Positions 1-9,111 of a stretch of DNA of 64,000 nucleotides are shown here, one piece after another. Made by a program: the position numbers and the translations under genes. The stretch lies in the NCBI RefSeq assembly GCF_009683175.1, contig NZ_WKKW01000004.1:1-64000 (forward strand), in the 5' to 3' direction. Each line of letters begins with the position of its first letter. Position 1 is the stretch's first letter. The notes under the pieces were generated by a model, which was not told the DNA's origin, made no database searches, and was given only the letters and a program-made list of their open reading frames with translations. This DNA comes from Bifidobacterium asteroides (lineage in GTDB: Bacteria; Actinomycetota; Actinomycetes; Actinomycetales; Bifidobacteriaceae).

Positions 1-135
1 AATACAAGTATTGCTTGCGTGACGGTTAAAAGTCTTCCATAAATTATTGACAAAAGATGCAATAAGTCAAAAGTTATTGTAAAGTACGATTCGTATGCGC
101 TAAGGGCATACCTAATTTAGGGGAAGGAGGGGAAC

Positions 136-324
136 ATGAACAACTCATTGCAAAATCTGCAGGAAGCAGAGACTCCGCACATGGAGACTTTCAGTAACTC
201 ACAGTTTAGTTCCTATAGGCCGGTAAAGAAGAATATCAAAAAAACAGATACGAGAAATGAAAGATATTTTCCAAAATCCAAGGAAAGGGAGGGCGAGGCG
301 CATTTTTTGCTGTCCGGAGTATAA
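136..324 (+). CDS. Small orphan ORF, 62 aa, unknown function
   Basis: A 62-residue ORF begins 7 bases after a strong GGAAGGAGGGG ribosome binding site (122-132), which argues that it is or recently was translated. The product is hydrophilic and lysine- and glutamate-rich in its second half, with no membrane segment, no signal peptide and no cysteine. I do not recognise a family. A TTGACA hexamer lies at 47-52, but no convincing -10 sits 17 bases downstream. It stands alone in AT-rich sequence next to about 1.7 kb with no intact gene. It could be a leader-type peptide, the 5' stub of a decayed gene or a genuine small protein. Confidence 0.4.
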   Translation: MNNSLQNLQEAETPHMETFSNSQFSSYRPVKKNIKKTDTRNERYFPKSKEREGEAHFLLSGV

Positions 325-1000
325 CAAACTGAATAACAAAAGGTATCGATGCCGAACACAGAGCATAAAACTCTATTTTAACCAATACTAACTACGTTCT
401 AAATTTAGTATAAAGGAAATAGACAACAGAAACTAGCAGAAAAAACACAGTATGCTAACAAGATGTCCTTGTAATTATGCATAATCCGCCGCATCCGCCG
501 CCCTCGGAAAATCGCTAGCCCATATCAATGGTAATAACCTTCAGCTTCTCAATATCCAATCCGAATTGTGCTCCACTCTAACATTTGTCATACTAGCAAT
601 CTCCATAAACCTTCATTCATACAAGGACACCGTGAAAGGAAAGTGACGGGCTATGTCTTACCGATCTTTTCTGTTTTAAAGGCCCATGGTTTTCAGTAGT
701 TGCTTGAGAGCACAACTTCCCTGCCTGGTGCTCTGCCCCTCAAGTCAGCGCTGACATTAGCCATCGGGCTGCTATCGTCAATGAATATTATTATCTTATC
801 GATCTGGCTTAGAATGATAGCTCCAGTTCACCGTCTTGCCTATTGAAGTTTGGCCAAAGGGAGAGTTACAGGGTTGAAATATGTGCTCGTTGTTTGAATC
901 GAGTACGTCTGCAAGGTGGAAGTCGGGGATTGAAATGGCCATTTTCGATCGAAATGATCGCCTGTCGACTTACTCCCAGCTTTTTGATAGTTGTTCTTGA
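325..1000. other. AT-rich stretch without a supported gene
   Basis: Short ORFs occur on both strands, but none combines a ribosome binding site with protein-like composition. I saw no repeat, tRNA or recognisable remnant here. Confidence 0.5.
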
Positions 1001-1515
1001 AACCTATCGTATTCCTTTCGCAGCTTTACCAGGCGGTAATCCATGATGTACGAACCTTACGATTGCATAAGACAGGGCGGGAATCAAGAGCATCGTTAAC
1101 AGAGCTCACACGAGCATGAACACCCAATTGATCAGCCCCCATCAACTGGCGGCCAGCAGGCAATCGACTGACACCAGTCCAAGGAAAACACGGCATGAAT
1201 GTTGCTCGGACTTTCCGTACTGGTGGTCCTATACTGTACTTTTCTGCATGCTGATTGGTTCCGCACAAGATTGGGATCCATCAAAACGCCCCGCCAAAGG
1301 CTCACGGCTGCGGGACAAAGTATCACGGACACGATTAATGCCTTAATCAGCCACAGCACAGTCTGTGGCATGAAGCCAACCAGAATCAATCTCATAGGAA
1401 TGCTACTCGTAAGGTTTGAAATCAAGGCGGTTGTGAGCAGTAGCATCGAACGAAAACGGAAACGAGCAGTGCCAGACGATCTGGGTCGGGTATCGGCTGC
1501 TGCTTTTCAGGAGCA
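1001..1515 (-). pseudogene. Remnant of a multi-span membrane protein, broken in several frames
   Basis: Read on the minus strand, hydrophobic protein-like sequence moves between frames. A first piece with DPDRLALLVSVFV lies near 1480-1440. The next frame (1446 down to about 1255) carries two membrane-like segments, around ISNLTSSIPMRLILVGF and LIKALIVSVILCPAAVSLW. A third frame (about 1200-1020) carries LVSVDCLLAASWWGLINWVF and LLTMLLIPALSYAIVRF, with one stop between them. This pattern is what a small integral membrane protein leaves after frameshifts and a nonsense change. The family was not recognised. Confidence 0.35.
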
Positions 1516-1519
1516 ATGA

Positions 1520-2036
1520 GAGGGGGCATTCTGTGGAAAAATCGTTCATAAGCATCCACAAAACGATTGAGCGATCGAATCAAACCTCAGAAGACCTTTA
1601 GATCCCTGTTATTGTTGAAACGTCGACAGAATCATACTGATGATAGGGGGAATTTCCTAATTTGTAGGAGAAGATTTCGGAGCCTGATTACATTTTGATC
1701 GCAATAAACCGGTAGGCCGCAGATCCAATTACCACGCAGTTCTAAACACTGAGATTGTAGCGAAATTGACGGGGAAACAGTTCAGTCTGCTTAGGCTGTG
1801 TGCATAGTGTTGGCGGTCCACTCCACAGACTTTTGAGAGCATATAAAAGCTATTAGGATAAATCAAATAGCAAAGTAAGCAGTGCCGAAGAGTCCATAAA
1901 ACTTTAGAAGACAACTTTGGTGGCTAGGAATGACAAAGATCTAAAAAAGCTTCAAATAAAGAATCTTGGACCGTAATTAATGCTATTTCAAATTCTCGGA
2001 AATCTGCTTATTAACCAGCTTTTAGGATATGATACG
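1520..2036. other. AT-rich gene-poor stretch
   Basis: No ORF with a credible start was found. The sequence becomes more AT-rich toward the promoter of the 174-aa orphan gene that follows. Confidence 0.45.
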
Positions 2037-2042
2037 TATACT
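2037..2042 (+). promoter_or_regulatory. Candidate -10 box of the 174-aa orphan gene
   Basis: TATACT at 2037-2042 is close to the consensus -10 and lies about 57 bases before the ATG. No good -35 hexamer sits at the right distance, so the call is weak. Confidence 0.3.
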
Positions 2043-2098
2043 AAACTAGTAAAGTGTTAGATGAATTTTTGAATCACTGAATATGGAGGAAAACAAAA

Positions 2099-2623
2099 AT
2101 GGATTCCTATCCTATTGGCATTGCATCGCAATCATTGAGGATTCCTGATGAGGGGGCTACATTCCGTACCATTCCAGAAGCACTTACTTTCATGGCGAAA
2201 AATAAGGTTAGTTTTACAAATCAACAAGTTCCGTCAGTTTACAGCTTCTATCAGCATTCCTCACGGTCGCCAACGGTATCTACTGGTTTAAATGCAAAAA
2301 ATCCTCCTCATGTCACTGCTGCCTCTCCTGGTTTAACTAGCCTTCAAATATCATTTTTTAAAGAAGGAAAAGATAATTGGGACTTTGTTTCATCTACACC
2401 AAATAGAAAATACATTATTGAACGTTGGCCAAAAGAAGAGAATTCCAAACGTGATGGTAATTCTATAGGTCTTAAACGCCATATCTTCATAATGTATAAG
2501 CGAGACACAAGACGCAACATATACACATATCTCGGTCAATACAGGATTGTTGCTCTGTTCCCAATTGCAGAAGATGAGGCACAGACCGAAGGTTTACAGA
2601 TAGCTCTTTGGGAGAGAGAGTAA
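2099..2623 (+). CDS. Orphan hypothetical protein, 174 aa, AT-rich
   Basis: An intact ORF with a clear ribosome binding site (GGAGGA at 2084-2089) ahead of the ATG. The product has no signal peptide or membrane segment. Its C-terminal half has a mixed alpha/beta look, with aromatic-rich stretches such as RHIFIMYKRDT and YTYLGQYRIVALF. These faintly recall the small beta-barrel modules at the ends of some restriction-type nucleases, but I cannot assign a family. Codon use is AT-rich, unlike the GC-rich core genes of the window, and the flanks are decayed, so recent acquisition is likely. Translation is well supported; function is unknown. Confidence 0.6.
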   Translation: MDSYPIGIASQSLRIPDEGATFRTIPEALTFMAKNKVSFTNQQVPSVYSFYQHSSRSPTVSTGLNAKNPPHVTAASPGLTSLQISFFKEGKDNWDFVSSTPNRKYIIERWPKEENSKRDGNSIGLKRHIFIMYKRDTRRNIYTYLGQYRIVALFPIAEDEAQTEGLQIALWERE

Positions 2624-3340
2624 TCTTATTCAAAAAGATTGATTAGTCTATATATTCCATCTTCTGTCTTGCGATAATGCAACCTTTGCATAAGGGCATT
2701 GCGATTGCAGCTTTAGGACAACTCTATATAAAACTTTGTTTCAAATTCCACACCTAATAGATAGATTCCAATTACTATTCGATGGCGGGAGCCGAGTCGA
2801 GTTTTATACGCCTTATATGCGTTCGTTTAAACTAATGGTGCGACAGGACGCACTCTAATCACTTATCTGGAGTGGCACGCGATTTCCTGGGTGGGTTTGG
2901 AGGCGGTACCTTTGAAGCGAGATGCATGGACAGCATGCTAATGGGTCCTGTGTTAGGCTTTGCATTTGTGTGTCCATGTCAGTGATCTAAAACCAGTTTC
3001 TTCAACTCGATGGTGTTTTATTACGTGTATTTTGGGGTCCATTATGCTCGTGGAAGATGAACTCGTGAAGGTTGGATCGGTCTTATTCGACACACAAATA
3101 TAGCTAAACGACATTAGCAGGTTAAGCGCTATGAGCACAAGCTCAAATTTGCCGGAACTGAGGCTGAAGGGGTAAGGTCGGTCAGTCAAGTGTTTCGTAA
3201 TACACCTATAAAGGAACACTGTCGGGCATTATGCATTAGTCCGATTTATTGTGTCCGTACGACCATATTCGATTGCTTTGAGTTAGCGTCCCATGTGGTC
3301 TCGTAGTATTTCGGTTAGATAGCGCTTTTCAAATCATGCT
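2624..3340. other. Gene-poor stretch
   Basis: No supported gene. An 88-codon minus-strand ORF (2953-3219) lacks a ribosome binding site and any recognisable family and is left out. Confidence 0.45.
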
Positions 3341-3409
3341 ATAGCTGTGGGTGCCAGGGTTTTGGTATTTTTACCTTACTCCCATCGAGATATGTAATCG
3401 TCTAATTTC

Positions 3410-3996
3410 TCTTTTCCGGTTCGGTCAGAGCTGGGGAGGCTATGCCGTCGGCGCTGTTCTCAACCTTCACCCAGAGGTCAAGGCCGCAGTCATGGGTTTC
3501 TGGATTCAATCGCTCGATCGATATGATGCGTCAGCCCGGCAGAAAAATCGCCGGACCTGCCGTCTCGCTTATCCTGCCCTGCCTGGGCTTATATGAGCAT
3601 GTAAAGTTCGGGAAGTTTGCGGGCTATACCGCTTTGGATAGCTTGAAGAAATCCGAGGTGGGAATTTTCATCACTCAGAGCCGGGATGATCAGGTGGTAC
3701 CGGTTAGATATAGTTATGACCTCTTTCATGAGGAATTTCAGTCCAATCCACGATTCAGGTTCCGTGAATACCAGGATCGCGGGCACGCCTATGTCTACTA
3801 TTCCCAGGACTCGGTGCGATACCGAAAACAATTCGGCAAGGAATACAAGGAGCACATGAAGCAACTGGGTCAAAAGCCTTCTAACAAAAGCTATAACACA
3901 TATTCTGCCAAGCATTTCGACTAGTCGAAGGGCTTCGAGCTGGATGTGCCGTTGATGAACCAAATGGCGGATTTTTATCGTCAATATAAGAGTTAA
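3410..3996 (+). pseudogene. Alpha/beta hydrolase remnant (frameshift plus internal stop)
   Basis: The first frame carries a nucleophile elbow, GQSWGGYAVGAV (about 3424-3459), with a serine in the G-x-S-x-G position. The family sequence continues in the next frame from about 3490 (SGFNRSIDMMRQPGRKIAG) to an in-frame TAG at 3922-3924. It then runs in the same frame for 23 more sensible codons to TAA at 3994-3996. Late acid and base candidates are visible as SRDDQVVP and RGHAYVYY. The 5' end before the elbow is not recognisable. This is a dead serine hydrolase or peptidase-like gene: truncated, frameshifted once and interrupted by one stop. Confidence 0.6.
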
Positions 3997-4072
3997 AGAG
4001 TTAAAACGCAGGAATTCCAGTCAGACGCGGTTTTCTTCCGTCCACGGATGAGCGAGTCGGCGTTCAATACGA

Positions 4073-4747
4073 TTACTGATTCGTCATGTTGGCCTGATAC
4101 CAAAGGACGGCGATGTTGATCCGGTCCCTGACCTTGAGTTTTGCCAGTATGCGGCTGACGGTCTTTTTGACCGAATCATGCTGCAGCTGGAGGCGCTTGG
4201 CAATCTCCGCATTCGTCAGGCCTTGACTAACCAGCGAAGCGACCTGAAGTTCGCGTTTGCCTAGTTGCGCGAATTTAAGGCGAGCCTCAGATTTATCATT
4301 AGCTTTTGGCCTTGGAACTCCTTTCCTGATCACTTCGGCCGTGATGCGCGGCGTGAGAATGGCATCGCCTGCATGCACCGCATGGATGGCTCTGTTCAGA
4401 TCGGCTGTCTTGACATCCTTGAGCAGGAATCCAGATGCGCCTGCCCCTAAAGCTGTGAACGCATAGTCGTCCTCGTCGTAGGTGGTCAGAATGAGAATGC
4501 TCATTTCAGGATGGAGCTTTTTGATACGGCTGGTGGCATCCAGCCCGTCCATGACAGGCATGCGCACATCCATCAGAATCACATTGGGCAGAGGCTGCTG
4601 ATTTTCCGTGGCTGTGGCCAGCTGATCCAGAGCCTCTTGGCCGTTGGCCGCCTGTGCTACGACATGCAAGGTTGGATCCTTGGCGACCATGAGTGCCAGT
4701 CCCATGCGGGTCGGGCGCTGGTCGTCGACGATCATGACACGGATCAT
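4073..4747 (-). CDS. NarL/LuxR-family response regulator
   Basis: A 224-residue two-component response regulator. The N-terminal receiver domain (about 1-120) has the acidic pocket DD at residues 8-9, the phosphoacceptor Asp60 in ILMDVRMP, and the conserved Lys110 in GFLLKD. The C-terminal LuxR-type helix-turn-helix (about 155-220) contains GLTNAEIAKRL. The start ATG overlaps the stop of the histidine kinase gene by the ATGA arrangement (4744-4747), so the two are co-translated. As the last gene of a five-gene minus-strand operon, it probably controls the ABC transporter genes ahead of it in response to a peptide or cell-envelope antibiotic. That inducer is inference from context. Confidence 0.93.
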   Translation of the reverse strand: MIRVMIVDDQRPTRMGLALMVAKDPTLHVVAQAANGQEALDQLATATENQQPLPNVILMDVRMPVMDGLDATSRIKKLHPEMSILILTTYDEDDYAFTALGAGASGFLLKDVKTADLNRAIHAVHAGDAILTPRITAEVIRKGVPRPKANDKSEARLKFAQLGKRELQVASLVSQGLTNAEIAKRLQLQHDSVKKTVSRILAKLKVRDRINIAVLWYQANMTNQ

Positions 4748-6024
4748 GCACTTTCCTCCTTACCCTTGTTGTCAGCTGCTGTTGCAGCTAGTGGGGGTAT
4801 GCGAGCCTGCAAGGTCCAACCGTTCGGACCAGGACCTGAATGGAAGCTGCCGCCATGAGCTTGCAATTCGGCTCTTAACCTGGCAAGGCCTGTACCGTTG
4901 TCACCGCCATCGTCAGCATCATTGTTCAAGAGCTGGCCATCATCACGAACGATGATGTCTATACAGCCCTGGCTGTCGTGATCCCAGGAGACCACAATGC
5001 GGTTGACCTTCCGTCCATGGCGGAGGGCATTGGTGACTGCCTCCCTGGTCACGGTGAAAGCGAGGTTGGCCTGTTCGGAATCCTGCGGTCGATGGCCAGT
5101 CTCTGTCAGGGCAGTGCTGATTCCGGCTTGGCGGGCGTGGTCGAGAATGGGTTTGATGTCATCCCAGCCATGCCCCTCCCCTATGGGCTGCGCTGGGTTG
5201 TTTTCAGTTCTTGCCTTTGATTGCAGGGTTTTTACAGCTGTCCGGGTGTCATCCAATCCCTGCCGTGCCAGGTCGTTGATCATAGAGATGGCCTCATCGA
5301 TTTCCGGCTTTCCGCTGGCATGATCCATCCCCTCGGATAGGGCGATGATGGCGGTCAAGTCGTGACCCACGCTGTCGTGCAAATCGGCGGCGACCCTGGA
5401 CTGATACATGGCCTGATCCCGCTCATGGGCCAGGGTTAGAGCATGCGAGTGCTCCTTCTCCAATGCCTGCTCTGACAAGTGTGATTGCCTTACGGAGCGT
5501 GAGAGGAAGGCGACTGTCAGACACAGGGCGAATGCCAGACCTGTTGGATACAGAAGGTCGGTGAAGTGGACATCATGATGCCAGTTGGCAGAGAGTGCAA
5601 TGCTGAGCAGACCCAAAATGGTGGAACTACACAGTCCAGCTGCCAATGATGCCATGCTTTTGGCTTCTACAGCGCAGGCGTAGAGGTTGACGAGCCAAGG
5701 AATGATCAGGTAGGTGCATCCCGAGCCATAGATTGCGGCAGTCAGGGCAAGCAGGCCACTGAAAACCAGTAGGGTCGCCATAGGATATAGGCGGCGCAGG
5801 CATAGGGTGACAAGTGCGACAAAAATAATGACCACGAACAGGGGCAAGCCCCAGCTGTCAGACGTCAAAACCTGGTAAAGGGTTCGATTGGCACTGCCTG
5901 GGGCGAGAATCAGCCTGGTCAGCATCATCGTCTCGTAGATGGCGCAGAGAAAGACTGCCACGAAGGCCGTGTATGGCCGGTTCCATAACTGAATCCAACC
6001 TTGAGTCTTCTTGTCTGCCCTCAT
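4744..6024 (-). CDS. Sensor histidine kinase (HisKA_3/NarX type)
   Basis: A 426-residue membrane histidine kinase, partner of the adjacent response regulator. The N-terminal half (about 15-180) has several hydrophobic spans and little extracellular sequence, as in intramembrane-sensing kinases. The dimerisation/phosphoacceptor motif is AADLHDSVGHDL with His216, followed by an ATPase domain with the N box NALRHG and a late G box, GTGLARL. The frame stays open upstream to 6204, which would overlap the permease gene. I chose the ATG at 6024 because AGGAAGAGG lies 7 bases before it and the predicted protein then starts just ahead of the first membrane span. Confidence 0.9.
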   Translation of the reverse strand: MRADKKTQGWIQLWNRPYTAFVAVFLCAIYETMMLTRLILAPGSANRTLYQVLTSDSWGLPLFVVIIFVALVTLCLRRLYPMATLLVFSGLLALTAAIYGSGCTYLIIPWLVNLYACAVEAKSMASLAAGLCSSTILGLLSIALSANWHHDVHFTDLLYPTGLAFALCLTVAFLSRSVRQSHLSEQALEKEHSHALTLAHERDQAMYQSRVAADLHDSVGHDLTAIIALSEGMDHASGKPEIDEAISMINDLARQGLDDTRTAVKTLQSKARTENNPAQPIGEGHGWDDIKPILDHARQAGISTALTETGHRPQDSEQANLAFTVTREAVTNALRHGRKVNRIVVSWDHDSQGCIDIIVRDDGQLLNNDADDGGDNGTGLARLRAELQAHGGSFHSGPGPNGWTLQARIPPLAATAADNKGKEESA

Positions 6025-6131
6025 CGATGAGCCTCTTCCTGGTAACTGCTGGTAGTCCATTATGCTGTCTGACACTGAAATGTGCGACCTTACGAGTGCT
6101 GCATCCTCTCTTAATTGACTCTGCATCAAAA

Positions 6132-6932
6132 TTAGACTGCTCTGCGGGCCTCGTGCCGGAATATAAGGAGGCTGATCAGCACCCAGAGGATTGCCGTCAT
6201 GCACGAGGCCGCCATAGAGGCCGTAGACGCGATATTGCCCATGTCACGGGCTGCGGATGCAGTGGTGATCAGGGCCAGCGGATACGGCAGTGCCAAAGCC
6301 GGTGCGGCAATCGACAGCACACAGCCTGCCAGAGTGAGCAGAAACATGATGCTCATGGTTGAGGCAAAGGATTCGGCTCTGGCAGCTATGGCCTGGGTCA
6401 GAGTCATAATGACCCACACTGCCAACGTCATCGGTACGCCACGCATAAGATAGGGACCGAGTTCCGCAGGGTCGAAGCCTCCTACCAGAACACCCACGAG
6501 TATGAATTCGGATTCGAAAATGGCGACGGTAAGGAGGGATGCCAGCAGTCCGTGCAGCATCTTCCCGACTATGGCGGTCCCGACCATGCCGGAGGCATTA
6601 AGGCGCTGCCAGTTGCGTCCCTTGTGCTCGCTGGCTTCAACCTGGGCTGCAAAGGCTGCGACCAGGACTGGTATGAAGACCATGCTTGGCAGAAGGATCG
6701 CCTGCCCCCAGACCGCAGCCCAGGTCACTCCTTGAGCCTGGAAGTCCGGTCTGTAGCTCTGGTACTGGTCCCAACCGTTGAATATTCCTATGGCGTCGAA
6801 GAGCACTGTGGCTAGCCAGTACCAAGTATTGCCGGCCTTGCGGATCTCCCATCTGAAGGCGGCAGTGATCGATGGCCTAGGGCGATTCATCGGGCTAATG
6901 GTTATGGTGTTTGTCGAGTACTGTCTGTTCAT
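6132..6932 (-). CDS. ABC-2 type permease, lantibiotic-immunity (LanG-like) family
   Basis: A 266-residue membrane protein with about six predicted spans. It is the second permease of a BcrA/LanFEG-like exporter that removes peptide antibiotics or lipid-linked compounds from the membrane. Length, topology and position after an ATPase and a first permease fit the MutG/SpaG type. The start overlaps the preceding stop by ATGA (6929-6932). A 107-base gap then separates it from the kinase gene. Assignment to immunity rather than general export rests on the paired small permeases and the linked two-component system; no lantibiotic biosynthesis gene is visible in the window. Confidence 0.82.
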   Translation of the reverse strand: MNRQYSTNTITISPMNRPRPSITAAFRWEIRKAGNTWYWLATVLFDAIGIFNGWDQYQSYRPDFQAQGVTWAAVWGQAILLPSMVFIPVLVAAFAAQVEASEHKGRNWQRLNASGMVGTAIVGKMLHGLLASLLTVAIFESEFILVGVLVGGFDPAELGPYLMRGVPMTLAVWVIMTLTQAIAARAESFASTMSIMFLLTLAGCVLSIAAPALALPYPLALITTASAARDMGNIASTASMAASCMTAILWVLISLLIFRHEARRAV

Positions 6933-7780
6933 CGGTCTGGCTCCTTGACCTTGACGATGAATGCTGATATTCCGGACCAGATAATGCAGGCCAGAAGGCT
7001 GGTCAGGACCTTCATCCAGGGATTGGTGACCAAGGTCATTCTGGCAAAACCATCAGAGCTGGCTGAAAACAGGAACGGGCTGGCGGCGGAACTGATCCCG
7101 GCCGGGAAGAACCAGCCCAGACCCGGCATACTCATCGGGGCCAGTCCAGTCCCGATCAGACCGGCTATCACACCCAGTCCCAGGCCTATAGCCTGCCTTT
7201 CGATAGTCAGGGAGAGGGCGAGTTGTATGGTCGTGACAGCCATGGATGAGAAGCAGGCAATCAGTGTCGGAAGGAGTATGTATTCGGCCAGACTGCCCTC
7301 GAGATGGAACCCTTGTGCCGAGGCCGTCAACGGTATCCAAGTCAGAGGAATTACGAAGCAAAGTGTAAGCGCGCACCCCGCAACTACGAGCTTGGCAAGA
7401 AACATCCCCATCGGGCTCTGGCCCAAGGAGAGCCATTTGAGATCCATGCGCTCGCTGCTCTCCATGACGGCAAGCCGGCTGGTCAGCAGGGCCGCGAGGA
7501 TTGGTGCCAGCAGGCCTACGGTCTGGAAGATCTCACCTTGTGCAAGGGCTACGGTACGAGTGGCGGGGTTCGAAGATTCAGCTCGTTTCATGAATGCCAA
7601 GCCCGACCATGACGAAACCAGAACAATCATGCCCAAGGCCATCCACCAGAATGAGGAGCCTTTCAACTTGCGAAGCTCCATGGAAAGCAGAACAGGTAGC
7701 CCTCCTGGATGGGATGGGCGTGGCGGTTTTCCCAATCGAAATTCTTCGGACCGCATGGAGATTGATTCGACAGAGCTCAT
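6929..7780 (-). CDS. ABC-2 type permease, lantibiotic-immunity (LanE-like) family
   Basis: A 283-residue permease. A cytoplasmic N-terminal stretch of about 40 residues precedes the first span (SFWWMALGMIVLVSSW), and about six spans follow in all. It would form the membrane channel together with the 266-residue permease downstream. The gene starts in ATGA overlap with the ATPase stop (7777-7780) and ends in ATGA overlap with the next permease, so the three ABC genes are tightly coupled. The substrate is not shown by sequence; peptide antibiotics such as bacitracin or lantibiotics are the family's usual clients. Confidence 0.82.
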   Translation of the reverse strand: MSSVESISMRSEEFRLGKPPRPSHPGGLPVLLSMELRKLKGSSFWWMALGMIVLVSSWSGLAFMKRAESSNPATRTVALAQGEIFQTVGLLAPILAALLTSRLAVMESSERMDLKWLSLGQSPMGMFLAKLVVAGCALTLCFVIPLTWIPLTASAQGFHLEGSLAEYILLPTLIACFSSMAVTTIQLALSLTIERQAIGLGLGVIAGLIGTGLAPMSMPGLGWFFPAGISSAASPFLFSASSDGFARMTLVTNPWMKVLTSLLACIIWSGISAFIVKVKEPDR

Positions 7781-8796
7781 CGTGTGCTCCTCCGTTTAAG
7801 ACCGGACGGCTTCATACCACTCTGAGCTACATGGTTCTGTAAGACATAGTTTTGTGGAATATGGTTCTGCGGGTTTTCCACTAGTTCGAGGAAGGCCTCT
7901 TCCAGGCTTTTGCGTTCGGAAGCGACACGGTATACCTGCAGACCATGCGAAACCAGTCGAGTTACCAGCGATCCGATTTGTGGATCGGGTATCTCGGGAA
8001 TGCGCAGGGTTGCGCTCTTCCTGATATATTCGTGGTGAATGCCTTGAGCTTCGAGCATCTCTGATGCGAGCCCAGGATCGGACACCCGTAGATCGATATG
8101 ACCCTTATCGCGCAGATTTTCCAATGTCCCCTGGTAGAGCAAATGACCACCGGCAATGATGCCAACCACCGGAGCCATCTTTTCGATCTCGGACAGGATA
8201 TGACTGCTGATGATGACGGTGGCCCCCTCCGAGGCGGCCAGGTCCATGATTATCTGTCGCACCTCGACCACTGCCTCGGCATCCAAGCCATTGGTGGGCT
8301 CATCCGAAAGCAGGAGCTCTGGCTGCGAGATCAGCGCCATGGCGATGCCCAGCCGCTGCTTCATCCCTAGAGAGTAGGCGCCCGCCTTCCTCTTCTCGTA
8401 TCCCCGCAATCCAACCTTGGTGAGCACTTCTGAGGCAGCCGAAACTGGCAGATCCAGATAATCGGCTACCATGCGGCAGTTATCGAGACCTGATAGGCCT
8501 GGATAGAAGCTGGGTCCTTCAATCATGGAGCCCACACGGCCCGGCTGAATCCTGCTCTTCTTTCCGACCTGCTGTCCAAGCATCCATATGCTTCCAGCAG
8601 TCGGTTTTGTCAATCCCAGGAGGAGTTTCATGGTGGTCGATTTTCCGGCTCCGTTTGGTCCCAGCAGTCCGTAGACCCCGCCTGCCGGCACCCGAAGATT
8701 CAGTCCATCCACGGCTTTGAATCCGCCATAGGCCTTGACCAACCCCTGTGTGGACACAGCCAGTTGCGGGTCGTCGTTTCCGTCCGTATATGCCAT
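7777..8796 (-). CDS. ABC transporter ATPase, BcrA/LanF-like
   Basis: A 339-residue ATPase. Walker A is GPNGAGKST (about residue 46), the signature-like motif is SLGMKQR, and Walker B with the catalytic Glu is LLLSDEP, followed by a switch His in IISSHIL. The C-terminal extension after about residue 230 is typical of the BcrA/drug-resistance subfamily. The last 30 residues are a low-complexity NH/Q-rich tail. GGGAGG lies 4 bases before the ATG. It is the first gene of the operon ATPase-permease-permease-kinase-regulator. An 18-bp perfect palindrome lies 82 bases upstream and may control it. Confidence 0.9.
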   Translation of the reverse strand: MAYTDGNDDPQLAVSTQGLVKAYGGFKAVDGLNLRVPAGGVYGLLGPNGAGKSTTMKLLLGLTKPTAGSIWMLGQQVGKKSRIQPGRVGSMIEGPSFYPGLSGLDNCRMVADYLDLPVSAASEVLTKVGLRGYEKRKAGAYSLGMKQRLGIAMALISQPELLLSDEPTNGLDAEAVVEVRQIIMDLAASEGATVIISSHILSEIEKMAPVVGIIAGGHLLYQGTLENLRDKGHIDLRVSDPGLASEMLEAQGIHHEYIRKSATLRIPEIPDPQIGSLVTRLVSHGLQVYRVASERKSLEEAFLELVENPQNHIPQNYVLQNHVAQSGMKPSGLKRRSTR

Positions 8797-8877
8797 TACG
8801 CCTCCCCTTCCAATCGGAATTCAACTGATTCCTATGCAAGTTCGACGGGCGCAATCCTTCAACGCGGGAAAAGAAAC

Positions 8878-8895
8878 TGTCCCCTGCAGGGGACA
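8878..8895. promoter_or_regulatory. 18-bp perfect palindrome upstream of the ABC operon
   Basis: TGTCCCCTGCAGGGGACA reads identically on both strands. It sits in the 352-base gap between the ABC/two-component operon (minus) and the MerR gene (plus), 82 bases from the ATPase start. A dimeric regulator site is the natural reading; the linked response regulator is the first candidate. This is inference. Confidence 0.4.
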
Positions 8896-9000
8896 CGTCG
8901 CTGCTGACGGGCTGATTTGCATCCAAAGGAAAAGAGTCTCGCTGGATTTAGTAGTCTTCATGATTGGATAGGGGCTACTTTGCAAACAAGCAGAACTAAA

Positions 9001-9058
9001 AGCGTCCTCATCAAGAACCTGTTATCGTCAAGAACCTGTTATTGGTTATTGGGACGCT
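9001..9058. repeat. Direct repeat pair inside a 7-bp inverted repeat
   Basis: The 15-mer TCAAGAACCTGTTAT occurs twice, at 9011-9025 and 9028-9042, a period of 17 bases. The pair is bracketed by AGCGTCC (9001-9007) and its complement GGACGCT (9052-9058). The element lies in the divergent intergenic region and may be a tandem operator. Confidence 0.45.
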
Positions 9059-9111
9059 AGGGGCCGGCGTGTGCATGCACCCACTCACCCATCCCCCAGA
9101 AAACAAACGAT

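Noticed and set aside
2953-3219. 88-codon minus-strand ORF
   Set aside because: No ribosome binding site and no recognisable family.
1-4070. Prophage or integrative element
   Set aside because: AT-rich and decayed, but no integrase, attachment-site repeat, terminase or transfer gene was found.
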